In this document: positions 12,301 to 24,058 of the stretch, in pieces
How the letters are laid out: each line of letters starts with the position of its first letter
How positions within the stretch are numbered: position 1 is the stretch's first letter
Assembly (NCBI GenBank): GCA_905221605.1
Contig: CAJNDS010002096.1
Location: forward strand, 305,001-369,000
Length of the DNA stretch: 64,000 nucleotides
Reading direction: 5' to 3'
Origin: Symbiodinium natans
Taxonomy: Eukaryota; Sar; Dinophyceae; Suessiales; Symbiodiniaceae
Position numbers and translations under genes: made by a program
Notes under the pieces: generated by a model
Told to the model about the DNA's origin: nothing
Seen by the model: the letters and a program-made list of their open reading frames with translations, nothing else
Databases searched by the model: none

Positions 12301-13182
12301 GTGGGAACTGATGGTGTGACGCAAACAGATCCATTGCATGGCATGGCTGACGCATGTGCCCTGCTCTCAGAAGGCGCCACAGGCAATGCAGTCAATATCC
12401 ATGTGCTGCAGCGGAGGTCGAAACAGATGTAATTTGGTCAGCAGTGGGATACCGCTGCACATGCTGCAGCTTGCCACCACGTCCGCTGGATGATCAGCAG
12501 AGAGATGTCCTTGCCTGCAGTCAGTTCAAGCCACGCAGGCCTGGTCAGTGGCACTGCTTGGCATGGTAGGTTTTCTGCCGGGCCAACGTCCGCAAACAGC
12601 AATGCGCATGTCGAACGACTAGTGACATTAGTGACATTGGCCATCAGCCACGCCGAACAAGCGCGCAGAGCTTGTTAGGGCGGTAAGATGACTGGTTTCG
12701 GGGGGTCGTACTGCGCTCTGCCCAGGCGCAAGCGCAGGCACTCCGGCTGTGAAGTCCTTCAAGGAACCTGGGCTGCTTGGCAACATCTGGCCAGGGAAGG
12801 AAGTCGCTCATGCACGACGGCCATACTGTGCTAGAAGGGCCGGTTCTAGTAAACATCAAAATATTGAATGAACTTGAATGTTACTACTACATGACTTTCA
12901 CCAAAGTTAGTTGAGCCGTTAATGAGTTTTTTAGAACTTAAGACCAAATCACCGCATGATATGATATTAACACAAGTCTTTCAAGATCATCAGCCAGATA
13001 CTGGAACCTAGGATGTGGTACGAATCATACGAAACATTACGAAGTTGCTGCTTGTTGCTTTCCGCTCAGGCACTGGAGCCTTCCTTCTCAAGCATTGCTC
13101 AGCAGTTCATGCACCGGTTGACGTTCATTGGAGACAGGCATTCACTACAAGCATGAAATTAAAGTGTTGAATGCCCTGAATA

Positions 13183-13308
13183 TTGCCTTTACTCGCCGTC
13201 TCTGGACGGCAAGCGCTGCCACCTGTCAGGTGTATTGATGCCTTAGGGCAAAGATGGAAGATTACAGACGATGGCGGCACGTTGTACCTGATCAAAGGGC
13301 GCATTTGG
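13183..13308 (+). CDS. Candidate exon ending at a GTAAGT donor
   Basis: The frame contains QRWKITDDGGTLYLIKGRIW, a beta-rich looking segment, immediately followed by GTAAGT at 13,309, the consensus 5' splice site. The 5' limit is uncertain. Function unknown. Confidence 0.33.
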
Positions 13309-15844
13309 GTAAGTGGCGGAGTGCTGTTTCGAGAGGGCAAATCAGGGATCGCCGTGGGCTTAGCCAACTAGCTCAATGTTGCCGCAGCTTGCAGCTAGCT
13401 TTAATCCAGCATGTGAGTCTCATGTGTGGATAATCGAGATTTCGTGCTGTCTTGCCCGAGGTTATGCGCTTTCAACGAGAAGAGGAGTATCAAGTGTTGA
13501 GAGATGTGCCGTGCCAGTTCCAGGTTTGGATAACCACTAGGGTCATTGGAGTTCTGTTTCTGCCAGTGCGTTAATTTGTTTCAGTTTCTTCGACAGTGTT
13601 ACCCCTTTTCTGCTTCAGTACGGAAGCCCTCCGAAATCGCATCCGTTAGCACCTTTCGACAACAGATGACAGCAGCATACCATGTAGAGCATTCATTGCA
13701 CATCCGAAACCCTGGAGAAGCACTGCAAACCCTTCTGCGACAACGTGAACATGTTAAGCAGACCTTCAACAGCTGGAGAGTATCACATGCGTAATCCCTC
13801 TCGCAGCTCATGCAACAGGGGATCTTACACGACTTCGCGGAAAGACCACACGCTGAGATCGATAACTGTGTTTGCGTATGGGGCTCTTCATCCCTCCCAC
13901 CTTCCCTTTCCACTCTGTCTGCAGTATGCCAAGACCAGCTTCTGGCATGATGCTCAATTTAAGACGCGCGCTTGGGTGGTTCCCATATCCTGACATGAGG
14001 GGGTCTGCCCCCTCCCCCGCGCCGGCTTAGGCTTGCACAACCTAAGCAGAATCAATCCGAAGCCAAACTCAGCAACTGTTTAATTACAGCAACCCTCGTC
14101 CTCACATTGACTTGGGAGGCCCAATTGATGTATTGGAACTGCATGAGCTATGGTGCTACAAACATCCTCAAGAAAAAGTCAGTGAACATTTCCACGCAGC
14201 AGCTTGTTGCTGTATTTATGTTAATTTTGGGTTGATTTTGGGCTGATTTTTGTTGACCTGCAAATGCCTCGAGTTGTGGATTGTTGAAGGCTATTCAGGG
14301 ATTCATGAGGTTTTAGCCATTTTTTGCCTTGTTGGGGGTCCTCCGGCATGTCAAGGGTTCACGCAAAAAAGTCGTCCTCCCGGGTCCCCGCAATATAGTT
14401 TAAGCGGTATTCATATCGGGCCCAGCGTCCCGAGGGGTTGAGGAAAACAGAGTGATTTAAGATGATAAAAAAGAGAGCCCTGCACAAGAATTACCACATC
14501 AAAATGCATCACCGACCAGCGCCCTCCAGCAATCTTGTGATCATGATCGTACAGAAAGCAGCCCACTTTAATCAGAAGCTGTCATTGCCAATCTTGGAAC
14601 GATCACGCCTCTTATCATCTTTCGAAGACAAGCGACCTCATTCGGAGAACTGTAGCACAAAAAATGTCAACTATTCTTAAGGGGCAGCAGCAACTACACT
14701 GAAATTCTTGGTCCATGCGTGAGTCCGAGTAGCTGGGTAGCTGCTTGTGTCAATCCCTGAGGATGCTGCAGGATTTGAGGAGGCCTGTGGCTTGATCAAT
14801 GAGCATCGGGTATGGTGGATCGTATGACTGATCTTTGCGCCGGCTCCTTGCACTTCTGTCCCACTATTGCGTTGACATGTGTTGCCAGGATGACGAGGAC
14901 GATGACCTCCTTGCGCATGCGCAGGAGCAGGAACGCAGAGGGGGGCACCGCACGTGGCTTTTTGGGGGAACACGGAGCCCTCTTTGCCCTTGCTTTTGCT
15001 CTCCATCCATCCTTCAGCACTCACTGCCGGCCAGCCCGGCAGAGAACAGCAGTAGAACAGTTCGCAGAGCTGCGGTAGAAGGGAGACTCTGAGAGCATGC
15101 ATGCCATTTTTTGAAAGAGAGATCACTAGGGCAGAATCCTATTGCTCCCCCAGTTGTGTTGTCATTTGCGAAGGACAGCCTACACGTCTTGGAGAACATT
15201 GTCTCGCAATGCTACGATGATTCTCCGCTGGGGCCCAAGAGAGCATTCGGTGTGAGAGGGATTGGGCACTAGGGGATCAACATTTGCTGGCCATGCCGTG
15301 TATGTTTGCGACATTGCACGGCAATATACGACAGTGCACTCAGGGATCTACTTTTGGAGCTCGGCCTTCCGCAATAGGCCCGGACGCAAAGAGGACAGGG
15401 TGATGATATGTAAACCTGATTCTCCACATATTTCTGGCTCCATTGCTCACTTTTGCCAAATCTTTCGCACATCCACACGAACTCAGGAGGTAGCTGGTGA
15501 GGTTGGGAGGTTCAGGTCATGTTAGGCCATTTGCTGCTTGCACAGGGCTTATCGTGGCTGAATACCTCTGACACAGGAGCGCAAGTCGGCCTGGCCTGGC
15601 AGTGCCCAAGCCTGAAAAGCCAAAAAGGTTGGAACTCCGGCATGATTCTTGCACCAGCTTGCCAAGCAAGCGGCTGCCAAGATTTGTCAAGATTTGCTGT
15701 TGCCTCGGGACGTCGACAAGAAATGGATGAAGTCTCACCACGAGCCACGCGCGTGTGTTCGATAGAAAATTCATCGATTTGGAGTGCAGCCGGCATTCGC
15801 GGTCGTTTGTTTGTTTGGAAGACTGAACTTCCTGTGCTTCCAAG

Positions 15845-16967
15845 CATGACAAGGCCCGCCGGTTGCTTCAAGACGCGCATCGTTTGTTTGAGGCTGCGCA
15901 GCTCGATTCTGTTTGCCCGCAAGCCGCAGAATGCCTTGACGCGCTGATGCAGAAGGTAAAGATGTTAAAGCCCGTCCTCCCCGAAGAATTGCCAGGACCA
16001 AATTGCGCTGTACAGCCGGGATGGGATTCGCCAGCTCACCTTCGATGTCGAGGACCGAGACTTAAATACTTCAAGCTGCAGAACCATGCCGCGATTAGTG
16101 CAAGTTGCAAGCTTAACGGCGTCTGTGTGAAGCAGAACCCCGGAGCTAATTTCAGGGCTGCCCTTGAATCGTCAAATGCCCATGACTCGGACAAGGATGT
16201 GCCACCAGCATGCATGGAACCATGTTCAGTAGCATGAACAAAGGCAATGGAGAGGAATGCATGCGGCAGCGGCGTCATGACACGCCTGAGCGGAAAAGAG
16301 CCACCACACAGGGAAGCAAAGCTTTGCCTGGCACATGTGCGGTCATACGTATGTATGTAGGGTTGCGCCGCGGGACTTTAGGTTTGCAGGTCTTCGAGCT
16401 TTGCGGGGTACACGATGCGTTGTGATTCATTCAAGAGGCAGGTTCGCAATTGTTTCGCTCAAATGGTGATGTGCTACAATGTGGTACACGCTGGAGCCAT
16501 GACAGGAAGAATGGGGAATCTCGTTGTGCTGTGGCCTGCTGGTGACCATGCAGACGCAGGCGGGCATTCGGCATTGACATGTTCCAGGCAGTGACGAGAT
16601 TCCTCTGGTCTAAGGGCTTTGCTTTCCGTTTGATCCCTGGTTGGAATTGAGAGGCAAGCTGTGCGCATTTGATTTGTGCTTGCTCGTACCGTACTTTCAA
16701 AGCCGGCTCTTCGTGTCTTGTTTTGCCACACAGGTGCAGGCTTTCGAGCTTCTCGGCAGGACAGAGGACAAGGCACGGTGAACGTGCCAAGGTTACGTGC
16801 TGATGTGTCGAAAGCAAATTATCAAGTTGCCTTAAAACTCCTACGGACTCTACGTCAGTGGCTTTTGTGATACCGCTTCCGAGGACTGGTTGTGTTGAGT
16901 AAACGTCAACGCGAGGACAGGAATCACTTTTCTAAGCGCTGGCGCACAGGAGTCAAGGTAAGACATC
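15845..16967 (+). CDS. Probable multi-exon gene with short helical exons (partial)
   Basis: Several short splice-bounded open stretches lie on the + strand. 15,845-15,955 reads KARRLLQDAHRLFEAAQLD and continues as an amphipathic helix to AG|GTAAAG. 16,156-16,195 follows TTTCAG. 16,734-16,777 follows CACACAG, reads VQAFELLGRTEDKAR and ends at GTGAAC. 16,871-16,967 is basic (KRQREDRNHFSKRWRTGVK) and ends AAG|GTAAGA. Such tiny exons separated by 100-500 nt introns suit an intron-rich dinoflagellate gene. The linking of these exons and the product are inferred; no family is recognised. Confidence 0.4.
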
Positions 16968-19511
16968 GCAAAAGGCAGACTGCCTTTGTCATTCTTCGGA
17001 CGCTGACTCTTTGCTGTGCGCCCGCCAAACGCTGAAAATTCATCCCTTCGTCATCGCGGTTTATTTGCATCCGATTTCGTTGCCTCTACTGCTTACGTGA
17101 GCTGCTGTTGAATCGCTGTCCCAACAGTATCCGGCAGCAATTGTAAACACTGCCCGTCGACCACCTCGCCCTGGTTCGAAAATCGGCGTTCCAGGGAAAA
17201 TTCGAATTCGCGGCTGGCCAGCCTGAAAAAGACGCTAGTGAGGAGGGCGACCGTAGGGGGTAAAGGGCGGGAGAGGGTTTTGGTTCCAGTAATGTATAGG
17301 ATATAGTCCCAATGTGTTGAATACTTCAATCCGACCCGAAGCAATGTAACATTTGTTTGACACATCTCTACAGCATTCGCTCGCAGAGTTGTTTGCAGCA
17401 TCGGCCAGGAGAGGATGTTGTCCACGGCAATCAAGCTTAGCAGCTCCCTGCAGGTGCACAAGGGAGGCAAAGTAGGTAGCAAAGACGTCTGCTAAATCTT
17501 TCGCACCAGAGGGCACGAATTGAGGAGACTTGTTTCAGGAGTAAGCCAGCTATATCAGCAGTATCGCAGGATCGAGCAGGATCGAGCCTTAAGTCGGGAA
17601 TGGTGGGTGTCGGTTTTGGGGGTTGCACATGGGGCAGACACTTTGACATCCGCGTGGTCTGCTGCAAGAGTGGGAGTTTAAGAGCCGTTTGGTTGCCAAG
17701 GCCTCGCATATTGTCAGTTTAGGGTTCAACAGTGCAGCTTCAGGCAGCGCATGAAGCCTCGCCGCGGTTACGTCGCCTTCTTGCCAGCTTGCAGTCGGAG
17801 TACAAACCTCAGCGTAGCAAGCTTCTCACAAGTGAGCCAAGCTCCATGCACCGCACGTAAGGCTGTCGGAGATCCAGCCGATCCAGCCCATAAACACAGA
17901 GACCTGAGATGGGGCCGAGTTGCCATGAATAGTGCCACGGAGTGCCTGGAACGAACATAGCCGGGGTCAGATAAGAACCGTAATGCAGCATCGCACAGTG
18001 CCAACTCAACCAGGCATGATGCAAAAGTCTGCGCCAAGAAGGCTGCAATCTGTTTCACCAGCTTCAGATGTTGCCCAAGGCAGATCGTCAAGAAAAAACA
18101 GCATGCGAGACATTGCGAGACCGACAGGCTGATACTGCTGCTTTTGCACTCTGCGCACTCTGCACACTCTGCACGGTCATCGAGTTGATTGAGCATATCG
18201 AGATAGTTCTAGTTGACTTTGATCCCCGAGTACAGTACTGTAATTTCTCCAGTTATTTACTTGCGGTCTGTAGAGCATATGGTCATGTCAGAAGCACGGG
18301 CAGACTGCGATCATGCAGGAATACCGAGTAACACCAAGGAGCATCCATTGTTGACAAAATGCTTCATGTAGCGAGCTGGCGCCTGCCTTCCATGCTGCTT
18401 GGCCGAACAATCTGTTTGCAAGTTGGAACAGGGTGACGAAGAGCCGTGAGAAAACGTGTGAATTGTGGTCTTCGTTCATCGGCCTAGCACTGTGTCGTGC
18501 ACCGACTGCAGCCATGTAACGGCGCGCACCGTATGAAATGCAAATCAAACCTCAGTTTCCTGGATGGCCCTGGATTAGTTTGCAAACCTTCATTCTGCCC
18601 GGCAAGCCTTACAGATTGTCTGACCTCCATTCAGAAGTGCACGCTTTGGTGGTCTATGGCTGTGGTTGGGGCTGATGGTAGGGATGGTCTTGGTTCTGAT
18701 GTTAACATTGCCTGCCGTTGCTGTCTGCCCTTGGCGAAGTTGTCCTTGCCCTGATGTTGTCGTCGCGGTAGCAGTCGCTACCAGTTGCGTTGCTGCTGGT
18801 GCCGGTGCTTGGTTTTGCTCTGTGCTTCTTGCCCTTGTGGTTGCACAAGAGGATCAAACAAGACTCAGGCTGGGCCCTTTTATGTTATTATATTATTTCT
18901 TAGCCTGAATGAATACATTCTTGCCCAGGTTTGCACTAATTTCCAGGCTTTTAGAATGCATCCGCGAGCCTTTCATGTTGTCCTCAGCTAATTCACCTGT
19001 CAGAGTATTATAATCCCGTATGAACAAAGTACGAACTCAGTAATAACAACTACAGTAATGGTGTTCATTAAGAGAACGAAGTGAAACCGTATTTTATTAG
19101 TCTTATGTTTACACCGCGGGAACATTAAGATGACAGCATCTAGTTTCATTAATATGCAAGGGCATGGCGAAGAGTGGTAATTTCTGAGCTACAAAGTCTT
19201 GTGGGCACAAACATGCCGAAGGTCATTTGTTTTGAAGAGAGAGTCGCAAAATTCGTCCAGCTTGCGTCAGCAAGGCTTTGCGTGGCTTGGTTTGAGTTTG
19301 CAAGCTTGTTAGTCTTGCTTGCGCCAGCCGTACGTATGGCACGATAGTGCATCTACAAGTGGATTCCTCTTGCAAGTAGACTTGGCATGTCGGAATGTAC
19401 CAGTACTGCCAGGTTTGCCAGAGCCAACACCAACAGAGCCCTTGCCACTCTGGGCGATTTGGCCTTGTGCTGACCGAATGCACGCCCGCCATCCAAGCAG
19501 GCCCGCATGAA

Positions 19512-19531
19512 GTGTGTGTGTGTGTGTGTGT
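19512..19531. repeat. (GT)10 microsatellite
   Basis: Perfect dinucleotide repeat. Confidence 0.95.
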
Positions 19532-21380
19532 ACATCATGTTTTGGGAAGTCCTCTCTCAACAGTGCTCGCGATATCTCGCGACGCAACTGAGAATCACCA
19601 GCGGATTATGCTACGTACAAATGTATGACGTGTATGCACCGGGTGCTACAGGAAGCTGCGCGCTCGTACTTGGACCTGGGCAAGGCTGAGTGCAGATTGT
19701 CCTTTAGGTGGATACTTCAATGTACCTCCTCCAGGTTTCCTGCTTATGGCCTTGCCTTGGTCACGCAGTCCGGAGCCAACATCCAGGGTCATAGGAGAGG
19801 AGGGCAATGTCAGTAACGCAGGGAACGCGGGTGAGTTCCATGTGTTTTCTTCAGAATCATGCGTTACGTGTACCTATATACACAAATATAAAGATATGTA
19901 TATACATGTTTTGTATATGTATACATATACACTCTGCACACAAACGACTTTTCATGTCAGGCATTGACGCAGGTTTTTGATGAGTCATGCTTGTGGGGTT
20001 TCACCACAGCTGGCTGACTACGCCGCCACGAATGACCTTGCCAGCTCATCAAATGTCGATGGCAACTGCCCCCAGAGGGCCTGCCAAATGGGCTGGGAGA
20101 TCGTACGCCCCAAACGAGTAGCTTCCATGGTTCAAGCTTCCCGCCGACACGACAGTGAAGCGGACGGAAAGTCCACTCAATGGAATCACGAAACAACCGA
20201 GAGGCTGACGTTTCAAGGTCCAAAATATCCTTGTTGTTAGCCTTTGTGCTTGAGGGCAGGCATGTTGAGGCGCGGGAACCCGACTGATGCTGCCGAAGCC
20301 AAGGGTCGGAAGGCGACGCCTTGTCGTGGCTCCTCAAGCAATTGCAGAAAAAAGGGACAGTGGGAGGACATTTTGACTCGTTCTCTCGTCAGACTCTCGT
20401 CTGGTTCTGCGCCTCTCGTCTGGGCACGGCGCGTTTTGCCACGAAGTTATTCGCCACAATTTTTGGTTTCGAGCCTGATTTGCCACAGTTTTTTGTGGTG
20501 AGCATGTTTTGGCATTCGTCTTCAGAGGAAGAGCTGATGAATGCGACAATTTCTTGCCGATTTAGAGTTTGCAGCCCCCATGTTCGATGACCATCGCAGC
20601 TTTTGGTATCATAGCCGCGTCCGAAGAAGAAACTTGTTCCCGAGTGGTCTTCCACTGTTTAGCACTTTACAAACATAGAATTTTGCAACAGCACAGATTG
20701 GTGTGTCGCGGTAGCATGTCAATGTAGACATTTCGGGTCTGCGACATGAATAAGGTCAAGCAGGCCGTGGGCGTGCCCAACGCCATCAGGACCGACACCT
20801 TACGACCTTGTGAGCTTGTGTGGACTCGGTTCACATTCCCAATGACACGAGAAAACAGCGCCCCAACACATTGTTTTCCACGGCGCCTGTTTGAAAGTTT
20901 CGAAAAGCAGAAACGGAGCGTGACTTGCAGACGCTCGCAGTATGGCCTGTTGTCTAGAGGTTCAGCCTTCTTCAATATTAAAGATGTGGTGCCCTAGGAG
21001 GTGAGGTTTTGACTGGAAAAGATGATTCCAGGAAGCACGCCAAGCCTATCACAAGAGGCATATCCTATGATGCGAGAGGCACAAATCCAAAGGTCACTCT
21101 CAACATACAGGCTCGGGGTGTTGTTCCATTACAGAAGACTGTTCCATGCAGAAGCCTCATGAGGAGTTATGTCTGCCTGGACCCCAAGAATTCAGTGTAC
21201 AGTTTGGAACCATTCCTCCATGCATCCACACATCTCCCACATTCCGTCACATTCCGTCACATTCCAACGCTTTATTCTTCGTTTCGCTGAGCTGAGGCCA
21301 AGCCTGCCTTGCAGACACACCTGCTGTCGGTACAGGCTCGAGGCGCCGTTGTAGCACCGGGATGTCAAGTCCGCTTCTAC

Positions 21381-21435
21381 GCATCTTGCAGGCATCTTGC
21401 AGGCATCTTGCAGGCATCTTGCAGGCATCTTGCAG
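21381..21435. repeat. 11-bp minisatellite, 5 copies
   Basis: Five perfect copies of GCATCTTGCAG, followed by the partial copy GCAT. Confidence 0.95.
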
Positions 21436-23602
21436 GCATACGCTGGCCTGCTGGCTTTGGCAGACTTTGCTTTGTCTGCCGCTTGCAATGGCTTGTGGGT
21501 TCCTGTTTTGAGAAAGTCGGGACAGACCCGCTCATGCATGGCCTTGGCATTGATGCAACATGATGCAACTTGAGCCACCAACAACAGCCACATGGTACCA
21601 AGCGACATGAGTCAATCGGTTGCACATACACATACCCTCCCCATCAGCACTACCATCAAGTGTTGGGCAAACTTACAAGTTATAGAGACAATAGCGGCGC
21701 GATGCCATGCGCTTCTGCAACAGTCAGAAGTCTGTCTGCATCGCCCCTAGAGCCGTGGCCTCTGTTCCAGCATTGAGCGGCTGTTCATGCAATGGCCGTG
21801 CGCTGACAACTGTGACTTAGCATGCATCAGTTGCCCTCCGTGGTCATCAGTGTGCTGCTCCTTGCGAGGCGCACTGCCGTAAGCGTTGCGTGGCGAGTCA
21901 ACAGTTGCGGTTGCATCTTGTCGCATTCTGACCTCGCAGGGTGTGTCGATGGAATGTGGCGGCCTTGACAGTTGTTTAGATCCACATTGCAGACACACGG
22001 ACGGTTGGGATAAGAAGGGATAGCCAAGGACGAGTCATTCGTGACACCGACGAGACATTTGAGGCCGTGTGTTTACTTCGCTTTTTTCTCACTTTGTGTG
22101 CCATGGACTTTGCCTTTGCTGTCTTTAGCCTGCCTTCGGTCGACATGGTGTTGACTCAGCTCGTCTCCTGGCCCGGGTCTCCTGTTTCCTCAGAGAGTTG
22201 CGCAAGCATCATGCAGCGACGCAGAGTATCTCTGGAGTGCCCCACAGAAACTCATGCAAAGTATCCCAGGAGTACTGCAGGGAATCCTGCAAAGGAAGTC
22301 CCTTTTTGAGTCTCAAAGGCTCCTGCAGAAATCCCTGGAGCGGCCAGTCCCGGATGATCCCATACAGTGCCCATCAAACTGCTTCAGCCCAAATGATCAG
22401 TGTTGTTTGGTGTTAGTTTGGTTTTTCTTTCACAAAATGTCGTTCTTCGCAGGCAGCTTCGAAGCGTTTCGAAAGCAGCCTACGATGGTGATGGTCTTGG
22501 CGCAGCCATCACAAGCTTGGAGTGAACAGAGCCTGAACAAAGCCACCTGTGCGTACTGAGACGTGTAACACCCCTTTCGGCTGGCTGTCGTGTCCGGCTC
22601 CCTATTGGCCCCTAGCCAAGGTCAAGCGCAGGGGGACGTGTGGCGGCCAGGGCCCGCAGAGGTGCAAATTGACCAGAAAGGTGGAACCAACAAAGCTCGG
22701 AGTTGCTTGGATGTCTCGGAATTCAGAAAGTATTCAGGAGAGGGTGTCAGTAGAAATCGCCTTTGAAAGGTGGCAAAGCCAGGGTGCCAATTTCCAATGC
22801 TGTTGGCGCATCGGATGTTGAGCTCGGTTATCTCGGTTCCAGCTGGGTGAACCCCATTGACCCTCAATGTCCTCAAGCCCGGCAATGGCAAGACTCGACA
22901 TTCCACGCTCACACGACATGTAACTCGGAAGTCTTTCGTAGCATCTTGTTCTGTACCTGAAGGTGCGCAGCTTGGTTGGCCAAAAGGCAAGGCAGCCAAG
23001 GGCTTGGTCCACTTGGTATCGACGAGCGCCTTGTGCACATCCGTGCACAGCGACGATCCTGCCAATGCGTATACGCGACGCGTACTCGATGTGTGATGTT
23101 CGACCTGTATTCCTGGCGTCAAAACTTGGGGAGCTGCAATCCGTACTCTGAGGCTTCTGCTGGAGAACCCGACACTGTTTGAGGCGGGCAATCCCGGAGT
23201 CTTTGGTTATGTGAGTGTGGGACGCTTGCGGGACACTCGTGGGACTCTAGATCAATCCCACAGTCCCACAGAGCCAAAAAGAAGACTGGGAGGCAACGGA
23301 CCTGCATAGTGCGGTCCAGATCGTCCGGTTTGGAGTCTTTATATCAGGAGCCTCCCATCCATCAACGTCCAGCTGTCCTGTTACGGTACGGTCTTGTTGC
23401 ACCAAAGCACAGCGCTTCTACTCAACCACGCGCAAAATGTGTTGTCGTTTGCCTTGCCACGGATCCCGCAACAAGCTGCAGGCAGAAATGTAGGCCAGGA
23501 ACTTGTCAAGGCGAAATGCCAATTTCTAATTAGTGTAGGCAGAAGATCTACAGTTGCATTTCCATGAAGCAGTGTGACGCAAGCCATGCAGCAAAGATTT
23601 CC

Positions 23603-23667
23603 ATGGCTTCAGCCTTTGCAGTCGTGAAGCGCTTGGATGGCCTTAGACTTTTGGACATCCCGCCTGG
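23603..23667 (+). CDS. Candidate N-terminal exon
   Basis: ATG at 23,603 opens a short frame (MASAFAVVKRLDGLRLLDIP) that runs into GTAGGT, a plausible donor. It could equally be chance; no downstream exon was confirmed. Confidence 0.25.
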
Positions 23668-23964
23668 GTAGGTGAGCCTCGAAGAGGAGCTTCCAGCTTT
23701 GTCATCGGATCTGGCGACGTCGGTGCAGGCTGTCCTGCCACACCTCCTCTGGCACGTTGCGATGACTTTAGCGCTCCGACATCAGCATTGTCTTGAGTTC
23801 TTGATGGCTGTAGCATTCAGAAGGAGTTCAAATCAAAAAGAGGCATGCGTTGAGTGCCCCTTCGCCCACATGCGTGACTATGAAGTGCATGTAAGGCGTT
23901 TTAATGCGCACGCACACACACACACATCTTTGCATTCATCTTTGCTTTCAAATGCGTATGGAGG

Positions 23965-24058
23965 TATGTCATGTAATGTCATATCATGTAATGTCCTGTA
24001 ATGTCATGTAATGTCATGTGATGTCATGTGATGTAATGTAATGTAATGGTAATGTATG
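23965..24058. repeat. Imperfect 10-bp minisatellite (ATGTCATGTA type)
   Basis: Overlapping variants of ATGTCATGTA, ATGTCATGTG and ATGTAATGTA fill the interval. Confidence 0.85.

Larger units (their letters stand above)
16968..23602. other. Gene-poor stretch
   Basis: No gene supported. It holds a (GT)n tract at 19,512-19,531, an 11-bp minisatellite at 21,381-21,435, and a loosely repetitive stretch around 22,222-22,345. Opposing open frames at 22.6-23.2 kb overlap on both strands and neither is convincing. Confidence 0.4.

Noticed and set aside
14308-14330. TTTTAGCCATTTTTTGCC as a spliced-leader relict
   Set aside because: Only TAGCCATTTT (10 nt) matches and the conserved GGCTCAAG end is missing.
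22622-23191. 189-codon minus-strand frame
   Set aside because: Overlapping plus-strand frames look equally good, and there are no motifs or splice context to choose between them.
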